The notes under the pieces are model-generated. The model was not told where the DNA came from and searched no databases. It saw nothing but the letters and a program-made list of their open reading frames with translations. Below are positions 43,101-58,100 of a stretch of 64,000 nt of DNA, piece by piece. A program made the position numbers and the translations under genes. Source of the DNA: Callorhinus ursinus (Eukaryota; Chordata; Mammalia; Carnivora; Otariidae); assembly GCF_003265705.1 (NCBI RefSeq), contig NW_020313056.1, positions 9,246,188-9,310,187 on the forward strand, given 5' to 3'. Within the stretch, counting starts at the first letter, position 1. Each line of letters opens with the position of its first letter.

Positions 43101-46100
43101 CTGGAATTTTTTTGATATAATACCAATACGGGGATCTCACTTGAGTTTTTTTCTCCAAATTGTTCTCTATCATTTCTTTCTATCCTTCCTTTCCCTATGA
43201 AATGGGAGATACCATCTAACTACATTCTTTGTATGTACACTAAGTAAAAAGCAAAGACTTTCATCTGAAAAATCACACTACTGGCCTTAAAGGCAGGCTC
43301 CTGGAGACACAACCCCAACCATCCAGAACCACATAGAACACCGGCTGTGTAGAAGGCGGGGGCGGGAGTTAGAAAAATGTTTGCAGGGATTTTCTTCTTT
43401 GCAACTCAATAGTCCTAAGAATATTTTCAAAACCAGAAAGATACTGTAGCTCCACCAAGAACTGTAAAACCATCTATAAAATAGAAATACTGGTTTGTGC
43501 TAAAAGAGGTCAATTTTTTTCGCTTTAAAAAACAAAATACAGTAAGTAATAAAAACAAACTTACTTTGGTTGTATGCCATCAAATATTTCTTGCAGTGCC
43601 AGCGCCCCATATTTTATGCAATACAAATTAATAAAGACTAAGAAGCCTGTTGAAAGGAAATGCAGAATATCAATACAGAGGCCTCAGTGCACTAAACAAG
43701 TGATTCAGCACAAGTCTGCCACGTCAAATAGTCATAATTATTAAAACCAATGGGTAACTTTGGGATCAATATTCCCTTTATTATACAATTAACATATAGT
43801 ACAGACAAAAAATATTTTGATATCTAAACTCAGAAACTAACCTTTGGAACACAATATATTTGAAAGTGACTTAATATTTGGAGAATACAAACATCTTAAA
43901 ATATTTTATAGAATTAAAACTGATAAAACGTTTATATGTAACCATAAAGGCTAAGGGTTTTAGCTACTTTCCTTCATTATTTCTGTAAGAAGGGCCAAAC
44001 GATTTTATTTTTTTTTTAATATTTTATTTATTTGACAGAAAGAGCGAGCATAAGACAGGGGGAGAGGCAGAGAGAGAGGGAGAAGCAGGCTCCCCACCAA
44101 ACAGGGAGCCCAATGTGGGGCTCGATCCCAGTACCCTGGGATCATGACCCTAGCCAAAGGCAGACACTCAACCGACTGAGCCACTTGGGCGCCCCAATTT
44201 TACTTACTCTTGATAAACTTTGTTGTTTTGGAATTCTGAAGTCTTTGGAATAGTAGAATGAAGATTTGCTTCCTGTACTGATCAACTGACTCACTAAAGA
44301 AGTGAATGAAACCAACAATGTATCAAGTCAGCATCTTCTGAGTACCCAACAGTCTTTGAGTAATCTATACAGTGAGGGTTCTACTCATACTCACGGAGGC
44401 ATGTGCTCTATTATACTGTTTAGAAGATAAAAACCTTGGTGGTCATTGGCTTTGGATGCAATTAGCTTCTGGAAGACACCTAATAACCCAGGCTACAACA
44501 AATTAGATCAAATAATATTCCGTTAAAGAGGCAAGGATTAACTGTTCCAAAAGTTACACTTTAAGCAGGTGATGTTTTGGAAAACGGTGCATGCTATAAT
44601 AATTAGCGTTTTTGCTTTTGTTCCTACTTCTGAAGTGTAGAGAGAAAATATCCCATCACAATAAGCCTTAAAGTTCTTGAAATTAACCTATTTGGCTCTA
44701 TTTTTTTATTTCCTACCATGGAGATAATTAAAGGATACCTAATTGTAGCAAAATATACATTAATATTTTCTAGTAACCACTTTGTTACATTTAAGAATTT
44801 TTAAAACTCTGCCATCCTCAGTTTCTCTCTGCTACCTTACAAAATGACAGTGACATCAAAATAAATCCCACTCACAATTTTGTCAGCCGCAGCACTTGCT
44901 ATCGTGTTTGAACCGCGTTCTAAGAACGCTTGGAGAAGCCTCACTAGAGCAGGGATATTTCCTGTTCTTTCCCAAAGCACTGGCTGAAGGAGATGAGGAA
45001 ATAAGGCCATATAAGAAGACGGGATATCATTTTTGTGTGTTTCCAGAAGCAAAGACATCACTTGAAAGACGTATGGAATAAATTCTGTTGATAAAAGTAA
45101 AAACAGAGCTGTCAGCTTCATAACTAATGGCTCCCACAAAAAGGCACATACCTCACAGGCAGGTTCCATTTTATTAGCCACTTTAATAGTTTTATTCAGT
45201 AAGAAAGAAAATAACTCCTTTTAACTTACCTTGTACATCATTTTGTAAAATTTCAGTAAACACGAGAAACAAAGCCTCCTCAAAATTTACAACAGCAGCA
45301 GGGTTAGCTTTACAAGTTATTCTTATGGACAAACATATTGCTTCAAACATGTAGTGATTAAAGTGAGGTTTGCTTGGGTTCTGAAATTAAAAACAGAAAG
45401 CTTACCACTCTCCAATAATCCAAGTGACTATAGTAAATATCTAAAATAAAACACACACACCAATCCCTTCTAAAACACATTGAGAGGCCATCTTTTAAAA
45501 AAATCAGTACTAAAAAAAAAAAAAACCTCAATTACACTTGCCTACATACATGTTAAAGTTTTATATGGACTTTAAAATTCAGAAAATAAAACAATATTCA
45601 CTAATGCCTATTTCTTTGTATTTTTTTTAATGGGCAAAAGTCCACTATGAAAAATAAGTCAAGTCACAGGAAGAGGACTCCACGAGCTTCAGTGTTCCCA
45701 GTGCTATAAGGAACTTGTCTGAAAGCCACGTGCTCTCCCAGAGCCAACCCTGTAAGCAGTGCTGGAAGAAACGAGCAGGGACAGGTATGACCAGGCTGTG
45801 CCTCTAGACTTGTGTGGGACCTTAGGCAAGCCTTAACCTCTATGGGTCTCAATGTCTGTACCTCCAGAGTGACACTCCTTTCTATCAGTGGTTTTCAATT
45901 TTTAAAGCAACATAACCCTATTTTCCATCAAACAAAGTCCTTCTTGGAAGGCTACCATATGAAGTTGATGAACTTAGAAGTTTGGGGTGGGGGACAGCAG
46001 AAGACCCAAGGTCTCTTCTCTTCTCAATCCCCCAAGGCCCAAAGCAGTCCAACACCCTTACCAGAACTCAGTGGGAAAATGATGACTGTTCTCCAAAGTC

Positions 46101-49100
46101 CCTGTAATAGTTCTATACATTTATTTCCTTTCCGTAGAGTAATTAGGAACAGGCATCTCAAAAAGAATTTTGGCATGGGGTGCCTGGGTGGCTCAGTCGT
46201 TAAGCGTCTGCCTTCGGCTCAGGTCATGATCCCAGGGTCCTGGGATTGGGCCCCGCCATCGGGCTCTCTGCTCTGCGGGAAGCCTGCTTCTCCCTCTCCC
46301 ACTCCCCCTGCTTGTGGTCCCTCTCTCGCTGTGTCTCTCTCTGTCAAATAAATAAATAAAATCTTAAAAAAAAAAAAAAAGAATTTTGGTAGCCTTAAGC
46401 GGACTTTTATTTTCTAAATCTTAGTATTAATAAATATGAAATCAAAATATCTATAAAATTTTTGATCAAAGGAATGGACTTTACTTGGGGCAAATTAGAG
46501 TAAAGGAGCCAAGACACAAGGGACTACATTTTATAAAAGTCTGAGTAGCCTTTTTTTTGTCCACTTGGTACAGAGCCTGCTTTCCTCCACCTAAGATCAT
46601 TTCAGATCAATTATCTGTACTTTTTCAATTGTAGTCAATGAAACATGTTACTTTTTAAATGAGAATTCAAATGAAACATTTTAAAGTTTCTGGACCTACA
46701 CTTACAAAGGCAAGTGCTGTAATGTCTCCAATTTAATACCTCCCCACACTTTTAAAAGGTACTTAACTGTTGGTCAGGAAGAATCCAGAGAACTTTTCCT
46801 AAGCCTGACCCACTGCCAGAGAGTTCTGAGGCTCAAACAGTTTGAAGCGTAAGTTAAAAAGCAACCACACTCTTACAACTGGTCTTGTTACCTTACTAAC
46901 AGCTAAAAGCTTCTGTGTAAGCTGAGTGATGAGGGTGGGGATGTAGGGGATTATGGCTTCTTGTAGGAGGGAAAAACTTCTCATGATAGCTGTAAAATAT
47001 AAAAAGAGCAAGAACAGTTAAAATTCACAAAAAAACAGTGATTATGAAAAAAAAAGTCCACAGACTCACCAACAAAATTTTAAGACCCTTAAGCAACCCC
47101 CAGATAGCTCCCTATAAACAATCTAAATATCCTTTCCTTTCAAAATTATGCCAAGGACTGATAACAAAATTTAGCTACTTTCAGAAAGCCTAAGGCTTAA
47201 AAGAAAAAAGGGACAGTAAGAAATAATAAGTGACTAAAGAGGCAAACACTGAGCAGGAGGAAGGGGTAGAATGACAGGAGAAGGGGAAGGGGGGCAGTAG
47301 GTGGAAGACAGTACAGTTTCCAGTCTCTTCACTTAGAAAATCAATGGCAGGTAATGTTTAGCCCTAGCCTAATGGACACATCACAGCCTACCAAAAACTG
47401 AGAGAAGACCATCTGTTCATCTCCCTCCAAAAAGAGAGATTAGGAGCCCAAGAAAAATCTAAAAATACACATAAAGCTATGGAGGGTCCACACTATAAGA
47501 ATACTGCTCATTAAGAGATGCCTAAAAACATTTGGCATGGAAGATAGATACATTATTAAGCTAAAAATGTACATAATTGTTTCTTCACAAGTAGAACAGA
47601 TGTTTACCAAGTACAGCAGCTACTATGTATCAGGCGCAGAGGATAGAAAGTTATCCTCTGTTGCCCCCTAAACTTGACCAGGTTTCTTCTCCCTGAGCCA
47701 GACTCACCTTCCAGCTAGCTAACCACTGCGTATCCCTCACTCCCTAGAGAAAACTGTCCCCAGAGGATGGATCAGTGCCCCACCTCTGGGCTGGCACAGT
47801 CAGCTGACTCATCCAACAGTACTACTGAGAAGGTATGCATCCGGGTGCTCTCGCACACCCTAGGAACACAGTAATGAGACTACACGCCAGTTAACCTCAC
47901 AGAAACAGACATTAAACAACAGCAGTCACGCATCACCACTGGGAGAAGTACGGTGCTGAAAACACAAATACATACCTAGATACACTCTTATCCACACATA
48001 TAAACACATGTACACACAGATATACAACATACCCCAGGGGGCCTGACCCACCATCAGGGACAGTTTGTTTGAAAAGCTAGGCTGCTGGAATGCAACAGTG
48101 ACTGAGTCAGAGCGGTCACCAAGACGCTCTCCTCGTGGGCGTCAGTGGGCAGGGGCCGACAGCCGCCTGTGTTCTAGGCAGTAGCTCTGCGGAGGCAGGA
48201 TGCGTGTGCAGCCCAGCAAGAGCACCCGGGCTTCACGCCAAGACCTAGCCTAGCATCTAGCATGCCATCAACAAATGTCTCATCTGATCTCTGCCCTCAA
48301 GAAAGTCAATCTAGGTAAAGAAAAAGGGAGTTTGCTACTTTTTCTTTAACAAGAGGAGCTCTATATCAAACTAGGGTAAATTTTTTTCTGAAAATACCAC
48401 TAAGTATAAACAAAAGATTTTCCATTTAAAAATATCTAAACCTACCTAATGCTTAGCCCACCGTATCTGGTTCATAGACTACGTAACCTGAAGTACAACT
48501 CAGAGCATTCACTCCTATAATTGGAGATGGGGTTCTTATAGTCTGTACACCAGGGAAACGGCCTACCTTTCATAATATATTCATTTTCTGAAGAGCCAGG
48601 AAGTGTGAGAGCTTTGAAAAGGTTTGTTAGCAGAATCTCAACAAACGGTGCGATTTCTGAGGCTGTAAAGCTATAGATGAAAAAACAGCTTTCAGTCACT
48701 GCCAACTCTTGAGCTGATCACTCTGGAATACCCATGGGCAACCACTAAATCACACATCTTGGCATAAAAGCTAGCCATCTCCCACCACTGACAATCAACA
48801 GACAGCTTAGGAAAGTAACTGTTTACATGTGTTCATGTGAAATTCCTAAAAAGGCACATCTGGGATCAAACACAAACCAAAATCCAGGCAAACCTGACAT
48901 CTAAAGCTGTTCAGGTCACCCCTGGGTCATACCTATCATCACCGAGAACAGAGCTCAGACTCTCAGGGTCTCAGTCATCTGCTTTTCCTGGAGCAGGTGC
49001 ATAAACTCTGCACTGAGTTCTGGGCCTGAAGACAGGTACTGGTTTGACTCACCTCAAAGGATGTCCTTTCAACCCTTAATTGGCTCTAAGAATATCTGCA

Positions 49101-52100
49101 CTTCAAGTTCTTGAAGAAGAAAAGAACCTATAACTGTTTTCCATCTCTTACCCAAAGCTCAGTTTCAAGAAATAAAACTGCTGAAGAATGGCCTGAAAGA
49201 CACGCAGACCGTCCATTCCTCTACATTTTCTCCTTGGCTCAGGCCAGAGAACTACTGTCTGGGACCCTAGGGAATTTATTTTCACTCAGTTGTGTCCCAT
49301 CTCCACACAGGGTAATAATGCAAAAACGGCCACATAAAACAAGTTGCAAGAACACTCCCTTAATGAAGGCCCATTTCTGAGTTGCCTTCTGAGTAACTGT
49401 TTAATTTTAACCTAAAGGACACTGAAAATTTTAACTTACCAAGTTGCCCCCTATGCCTTTGTTCCAAGGAGACAGCACACAAATTTCAGGAGTTTCCTTA
49501 ACTCCTGTACAGGATCCTTGGACATACATTTCTTTTTAGAATCTCACCCCATTATTTTCCTTTGCTCCAATTTCCTACTTAACTTTTTGTCATAATGTAT
49601 CTATTTTTAGCATACGACCTCATCCTTTTGGACTGAGACAGAATAATTAAATGAGGGAAAAGTACACATTTATTTTTCAAACTACTAATGTCATTATGAA
49701 TATAGTCAAGGAAGAACTTTGACCAGCACAGAACAGTTCCCCACCCTAAGCTGAAAAAATAGAAATTGTTTAGAATCAAATACTTACAGAGTGGTGTTGT
49801 TAGGCCCTCTCATGGTAAACAGCCTCTCAAGAGCATGTGCTGCATAAGTATGAACAACAATACTTTCAGCTTGAAGGTGATTAATCAAGAGAGGAATAGA
49901 GACTAAAAGATGTTCTTTTGGTACCTGAAAACCACAATAATATGCATGCTTTAAGTCAATGATGCAACCTTAGAAGGGCTTGCTGATTCTGGAAAGTGTG
50001 TTTTTTTCAGCTGTTACAATGGGAGACGATATGGATGAGAAATCAAAACTTCTACCTCCACGTAATGGCTCAATTCACATTCACAATTCTCTTTCTCTGA
50101 GCATTAAACTATGGTTAGAGGAAAATCTTGCAGATAAAAACACACATCATAAAATAGTAGTATAATGGACAAGCAAACTAAGATTTCATTAATATTAAGA
50201 ACTACACTTTTCACTAGCAGGTATTCTTGGAAAAGTCATTTAAGCTGTCTGTGCCTCATTTTCTCTTCTAAAAAAAANNNNNNNNNNNNNNNNNNNNNNN
50301 NNNNNNNNNNNNNNNNNNNNNNNNNNNNNNNNNNNNNNNNNNNNNNNNNNNNNNNNNNNNNNNNNNNNNNNNNNNNNAGGAGAGGGAAGGAGAAGGGAGG
50401 AAGGAGAGGGAAGGAGAAGGGAGGAAGGAGAGGGAGGGAGAAGGAAGGGAGAGGGAAGGGAAGGGAAAGGAAGGGAAGGGAAGGAAGGAAGGAAAGGGAA
50501 GGAAGGAAAGGGAAGGAAAGAAAAGGAAAAGGAAGAAATAAAGAAAAGAAACATCTAAAAATTTAGAATTCCCATCCATTACTCTTTAAAATAGAGCACC
50601 TTCAGGGAGCCTGGGTGGTGCAGTCAGCTGAGTATCTGACTCTTGATTTTGACGCAGGTGGTGGTCTCGGGGTCATGACACCGAGTCCCGCATCGGGCTC
50701 CGCGTTTGGCACAGAGTCTGTTTGACACTCTCTCCCCTTCCCTCTGTGCCCCCCACCCCCGCCACACGGGTGCGCTCAATCTCTCTCTCAAATAAATCTT
50801 TAAAAAAATAAAGTAGAGCAGCTTCGCAAGGTTGCATGTAACCTGGCAAATACGTGCCAAACACATAAAAATTATAAATCAAGAAATTATAAACAGGGAG
50901 CCTGGGTGGCTCAGTTGGTTGAGCGACTGCCTTTGGCTCAGGTCATGATCCTGGAGTCCCGGGATCAAGTCCCACATCGGGCTCCCTGCTCGGCAGGGAG
51001 TCTGCTTCTCTCTCTGACCCTCTTCCCTCTTGTGCTATCTCTCATTCTCTCTCTCTCAAATAAATAAATAAGATCTTAAAAAAAAAATTATAAATAGGAT
51101 AGTCTTATGACGGGGATACCACACAACTATTAAAAAATGAACTACATCTACTAAAATAAGTACATCTCAAAAACAGTATCAAGCACAGTAAAAAAAAGAC
51201 AACATGTGTAGACCGAACCGAACCTATAGCATACCATTTATATAAATAAAATCTTAAACCTATGGAATACTACAAAACTTCTGTGGAAACAAGTACGTAA
51301 TAAAACCATAAACACACGAGAATGCAAACAGCTAAAAGTACAATGTGAGAAACTCTGTAAGATAAATGACAGGTTTCTCCAACAAATAATAGGCATATGA
51401 AAGGGGAGGCGACCTCTCTGTCATCAAATAAGAAACAAGACACAGGGGTGCCTGGGTGGCTCAGTATGTTAAGCGTCTGCCTTTGGCTCAGGTCATGATC
51501 TTAGGGTCCTGGGATCAAGCCCTATGTTGGGCTCCCTGCTCAGTGAGTCTGCTTCTCCTTCTGCCCCTCCCCCCTACTTGTGCACACTTTCTCTCTCTCT
51601 CAAATAAATAAATAAAATCTTAAAGACAAGACACATAATCAACCATAAGCAATGTGTGTACCTTGTTCGGACCCCAATTTTTTATGAAAATCACTGTATA
51701 ATGATTATTTTTGAGACAAAGGAGAAAATTAAGCATGGTCTGAAATCCTAAGTTCTTAAGAAGTTATCATTCTATTAGATGTGGATGTCAAGAAGGACTG
51801 CACAGAAGGGAAGAGAAGCTGGTATACAATAAAACTCTTAAGAGATTAAATGGCATATAACACATAAATCAAAGCTACTTACTTGATTCCTAAAAATCAT
51901 AATGTATTTGATACCATCAGCTTTAAGGACAGGAAATTCATTCACTATTAAAAAAATAAAACCATAGTTATTTAAATGCTCAGGACTATTACGCCCAGAT
52001 TGGCGACATTATCAGATTTTTGAAACAGTTTTGGTAACCATAATGTCAAGTAATTGAAGCTTATTTAATTATACGAAGATCTACTACGTAGCTATTCGTT

Positions 52101-55100
52101 CTGGTAAGATTATGATTAATTTTATTTTTTTCCTTTTTTAAGTTTCATTACAAATGGACATGCACTTACTACTTACATTAATTGAGTAAAAACGATTTAG
52201 ACCACAAGCTAACGACCATATATCATCTTTTAGCTAGAAGTGAAGCTATTCTGAATCAAAAACATGTCTCTCAGGCTGGGATTTCCTTTAAACTGCTCTA
52301 ATGGTGGGAAAATAAATTAGTGAAAAAAGAATACTGGTCAATTACTTACAATTCTTAAAGCCAGATGACAGTAAAACATGCATGTCCATTATTCTCCCTT
52401 TTAGTGTATTTAAAATTTCCATACAAAAAGCTTTTTTATTTTTTTAAAAAGTAGGCCCCATGCCCTGCATGGAGCCCAACATGGGGCTTGAGCTCATGAC
52501 CCTGAGATCAAGACCTGAGCTGAGATCAAGAGTCAGACACTTAACTGAGTGAGCCACCCAGGTGCCTGCCATACAAAAAGTTTTTTAAAAAGGGAATATA
52601 TAATGTATATACCTTCATAAACATAGGAAGTTATCCTTAATTATCAGTTTGAAGTACTTTAAATTTACTTCAATTTTTAAGATTACATTTTTCAAATGAG
52701 AAGGGAAAGAAAACTGAAGTAGAATTCCTAGAGTATGCACCAGCATAACTAAGCTGAGCTACAATTTCATCTTAGTTGTTCCTATTTTCCTTCTATACAA
52801 GCAACATCTTCTTTAAAGAAAGTTAATTTCAACAGTGCAAGATCTGGGGAAACCATTTGAGATTTTATTCAATAAAAGAAGTAACTGCAGGGGCGCCTGG
52901 GTGACTCATTGGGTTAAGCGTCTGCCTTCAGCTCAGGTCATGATCCCAGGGTCCTGGGATTGAGCCCCACTCTGCCTGCTCAGCTGAGTCTGCTTTTCCC
53001 CCTGCTCATGCTTTCTCTCTCAGATAAATAAAATCCTTAAAAAAAAAAAAAAAAAAAGGAATAACTGCAACAAGGACAGGAGCCAATTTTTTGAGTCTCA
53101 TGGTGCTGTAGAGCCCCTATTATGACCTTATGACTTTTGCCATATTGTTACCTATTTTGTAGTATAAAATAACAATGCAGGGGTGCCTGGCTGGCTCAAT
53201 CGGTAGAGGATGTGAATCCTGATGTTCAGGGTCTTGAGTTTCAGCCACACGTTGGGTTGGGTGCAGAGATACTATATACAGTATCTTAAATAGTAAGATT
53301 TAAACTAGATACTTAAAAAACAAAAACAAAAAAACCACTCAAGTAAAAAGTGTTGTAAGTGGCATAAAAAAACTTTCACAAACTCACCATTAGCTGATTT
53401 TAAATCAGGGAGAATGTGATTCACAAAGAACTCAGTCAGGTTTACAAGTTCATTTGCTTGTGTAATTCCATGCTGAAAAACAATTTTTAACAGGGTAAAT
53501 GACATGAAATACCTGTATACATCTGATACAATCTATCACATAGGAAATTTAGGCAACTTTTAAAAAACAGGTTATAGGGGCCCCTCGTTGGCTCAGGTGG
53601 TTGAGCGTCTTGACTCTTGATTTCAGCTTGGGTCACCATCTCAAGGTTGTGATGCCTGAAGCCTGCTTAAGAGTCTCTCTCCCCCTCTCTGTTTGACCCT
53701 CACCCCCCTCTAAAATAACAAACAGGTTACAAATAGAGATGAACACTTCAAATCACAAACTGCTTAAATATAAAAAACCAAGACTATTTTAATAGACAAT
53801 AAAGAAATCTCCCTAATTTAAGGAACAGCTAAATTTAAATTAAGCACTTTATATACACCAAGTCTCAGCTAAGGGAAACAAGTGTGGTATCTATCAGTTT
53901 TCTATCCATAAGAAAATAAAGTGCTTAATATATCAATGTAAAGTCATCTTGGGAGACTATATGAATTCTAATCAGAACTAACAGGTTATCTAGCAAAGTA
54001 GGCTGATCATTAGAAATGTATTACTTCTTTCTGATTTCTGTGATTACCACACCAAGTCTATTTTAAAAACAAAACTATATTGCAAAGATTCACCTTCTGT
54101 GTTTGGGCTTTTGATGCCAAAGATGTCACTAGGTAAATGGCTGCATCTTTGTGTTTCCAGTTGACAGATGGGTTTTTTGCATATTCTTGCAGCATGGAAT
54201 TAACATAACCAGAAAAGATTCCTGTCACAGGTCCCTCAAAAAACTTGCACAATCCTCGTACTAGATCACAAGCAGCTCTGCGTCTAGTATCAATATCTAT
54301 AAAACCAAAGGGAAATATATCATAAGAGAAAGAAACAACCACAAACCAAGTGATCAAGATTATAAGGCAACAAATTGTCATCTGATCGCTCTTAGCAACA
54401 TCAACAATGAAAAAGAACATCCTAAAAAAAAAGAAGAAAAAGAACATTCTTTTGTTCACAAGAAACACAAAATGGGAACTAAAAAGGTTACAGTAGTAGT
54501 TACACACTAATAAGCATATAAAAAAGAGAAGGCAGATGATTTAACGTTGGACACTACGCTCAAGCTCAGGCAAGAGTCCTCTTTAAGGTGTACAAAGTTA
54601 GAGGAGGAAAGGCGGTTGAGACAACATACTTACCCTAACTCCCACTCCTCCCCATAAGTGACCAGAAAGAGCAACTTTAAAAGAGCCTTGCTATCAGACT
54701 AAGTTCAAAACCAAAATACATACCAGATCCTTCCAAATCTCTTCTTATGTACTCCTCAGAATTGTCTTCGAAGGCTTCTTCATCAGCAGCTACAAAGAGA
54801 GATGGCACTTCAAATAACCCCTCAAAAGACATGACAAAAGTCATTGTACTTTCACAGCAAGTACAGAAAAGACTATGTAGAACTGCCATGTTTTCCAGCA
54901 AAATGTTCCTTCCCAAAAAAAGACTTTATATATATATATACATACATATATACACACACACACTTTTTTTTAAAAAAGAAATTTATATGAGAGAGTGAGA
55001 GCACAAGCAGGGGCAGAGAGAGAGAGAGAAACAGGCTCCCTGCTGAGCAGGGAGCCCAATGTGGGGCTCGATCCCATCTGGGATCATGACCTGAGCCGAA

Positions 55101-58100
55101 GGCAGACGCTTCACAACTGAGCCACCCAGGCGCCCCTAATTTCATAATTCTTAATCGTTACTTAAGAGCAGCAAATGCCACCCTAAACGGTTAGGTAACA
55201 GGTAATTCTCACAGCTCACTTGTTCTAATGTAACCATGTCCCCAGAATTGGACTTTACCACCCACTTCAAAAAGTTGAATATTGGGGCCCAACCTAGAGA
55301 TGTCAACTTTTATTCTGCTAGATAAGGACATTAAAAAAACAAAGAGCCTGGGGCACCTGGGTGGCTTAGTCGTTAAGCGTCTTCCTTTGGCTCAGGTCAT
55401 GATCCCAGGGTCCTGGGATCGAGCCCCACATCGGGCTCCCTGCTCCGTGGGAAGCCTGCTTCTCCCTCTCCCACTCACCCTGCTTGTGTTCCCTCTCTTG
55501 CTGTGTCTCTGTCAAATAAATAAAATCTTAAAAAAAAAAAAAAGAGCCTAACTACTATAATCACCATTTCATAAAAGTCATTTCAAACCAGACAAAGTAG
55601 GAGAGGCAACACCAAAATAAAGATCTGTCCTTTATAGTTTTATGAAAACACAAAAGGAAATAAAACCTCACATTGTATTGTCCTTAATTCTGCTTTTAGT
55701 TCCTGATAATTTGAGAACCACTGATCTAATGATTGTTTTGACATAAAACACAATTCCTTCCACATTTACTGCTTGTTCTTCCCAGCTGTAAGAAGGAAAG
55801 ACAGTTTGTATACAAATATAGAGTCTTAGGGCTCTCTTAGCCTTAATCAGAAACTGAGTGGGCTTCAGCTCTGCATTTAAAGGTTATCAATCACTTCTAC
55901 ACTCAACTGACAAGGGTTATTTGCCCCAGTGAAACACTAAATCAAACAAAACCAAATTCTTTCCTAAACTGAGATCCTGGATAGTTTACTTTCTTCTCAA
56001 TGTAATAAGGATATTTTTAGCCTTATTCAATTATTTCTGTGAAAAATGCTCTACAGTAGAAAACAAAGCTCATCACAGCAACACTCACAAATGTCTTTTA
56101 CATCACTGTTTTTTCCTTCTGTCTTGGTTTAGAAAATAGGGAATAAGTGATTTACAGGAAGATTTAATTAGCAATAAAAAAAATTAGACTGCATTTATTA
56201 TAAAAAAGCAACAGGGAACAGACTTAATAATAAATTTATACTAATACATGCTTTAAAAAAAGCAAGCTTTTAATCTCCTAAAAAGGCTTTAGACTTTGCT
56301 ATAATTACCTCTAAATTCCATGTTAGGCACAATAACCTTCTCACAGATACTTGTCAGCGTGTTCTGGTCCTCAAACAGATTCTTATAGTGAGGTCTCTCA
56401 CAAACTGAAGCCAGAAACTGAATTGCGTTACTTACTAACTGGAATAAAACACAATAGGTATTTTTTTTTAATAGGCATATTTTTAAGAGCAAAACTGAAT
56501 CATTTATTAATTGGGGGAGGTAGGGAGGGGATGTCTTAATTATTTGTCTCCACCATCATCTTACCAAGTCATATTTCACCTCTTGACCCGTTGTAACTAG
56601 TAAATTCCAGATGGCTGTGACAAAACGAGGCAGGTACCGTTGAAATTCTTCATCATACTTCTGTGCATAGAGTGCAGCATTATCACAAATCTGGGATTTT
56701 AAGAGCTCCAATAAGCCTGCTTCCTCTTCATCCTCACATAAGAAAAAACAGAAAACTCAAACATAAAACTTTAAAGTTACCATAAATACAGAGTAGCTGT
56801 AATTCCTGAAACTAAAATTAAAACCTAGGGTTGTAATCTACAACTATGCCACTGTCAATGTATTCATTTAGTCTTTCAAATAGGTAACAAATGAAATACT
56901 TGTATTTATTAATCATGAAGCGCAGTTCTCAAAGTTTTCAAATTAAATAGAGACTTTTCTTCTGGTTGCTGAATTATGAAATATTTACATATTCAATTGA
57001 AAATAATACAGAGAAACCTGGATGATGAAAGGCCGTACCACACTCCCTTTGTGACATGGTCAGCTATGCTGTCCTGCTATCTCCTCCCCATAAAGTTCTC
57101 ATTTCAAACACATTAAGATAAAATAATGCTATGGGACAGGGCGCCTGGGTGGCTTAGTCAACGACGTGTCTGCCTTCGGCTCAGGTCATGGTCCAGGGTC
57201 CTGGGATCGAGCCCCACGTCGGGCTCCCTGCTCCGCAGGGAGCCTGCTTCTCCCTCTCCCTCTGCCCCTGCTCGTGTGCTATCTCCCTTGATCACTCTAT
57301 CTCTCAAATAAATAAAATCATTAAATAATAATAACAGTAATAATAATAGTAATAATAATGCTATAGGATTCTCACCAACAGTATTCTGGCTATAAAATAT
57401 TAAACAGCAATCTAATTTAAGGGTCAAACTTGTGGTCTGCAGGCCTGCTACCTATTTTTGTAAGTAAAGCTTTATGGAAACACAGCCATGCTCATTCCTT
57501 CTTTATGTTTACACAATTTATAGTATTGCCTACGGCTGCTTTCATTCAACTACAACCGCAGAGCTGAGTGGCTGCAACAGAGACTGTACAGCCCACAAAG
57601 CCAAAAATATTTACCACCTAAACCTTTACAGGAAAAGTCTGCCAACCCCAATCTAAACCATGACAGTCATTTATATAATGGTCTCTACTATAATGGCAAT
57701 CCATAAACACCTTTTGAGCTGTACTATGTGCCAAAGAACTCAAATTTAGAAGAGAGAAAAGGTGGTTCCTCAAGTCATAAATGTAAGGGATATTACACAG
57801 TGAGAGGACATAAGGTAGTACCTGATTAAATGGGCAAACAGCTCCCTGTAAGAATCCTAGGTGAAAAACTTCCTTTACATAGAAGTGTGAAGACAAGTTT
57901 TGTTTTCTGAGGACATCGTTTTTTTCCTACTGGACTGAAAGAATTACTTCATGGGGGGCCGTATCTTTTTTGTTGCTTTTTAGTTGGTAAATCCTAGACA
58001 AAATTTGCTGTACACCCATAGAAACAATTCTCTCTCTGCACCCTACTCCCAAAAACTGATTTGAATCACCTGGTCTAATTTTATCTGAAACGGAAGCATT

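Noticed and set aside
45812..46351. Open frame of 179 codons
   Set aside because: Its C-terminal third is the translation of a Can-SINE, and the rest is CSE1L intron.
48662..48670. Acceptor TTTACAG at the start of CSE1L exon 48567-48670
   Set aside because: Using this AG would drop eight bases and break the frame; the AG of ATCTATAG eight bases upstream restores F-T-A before SEIAPF.
50165..50579. Lys/Arg/Glu-rich open frames around the N gap
   Set aside because: They are translations of the polypurine repeat and of N's.
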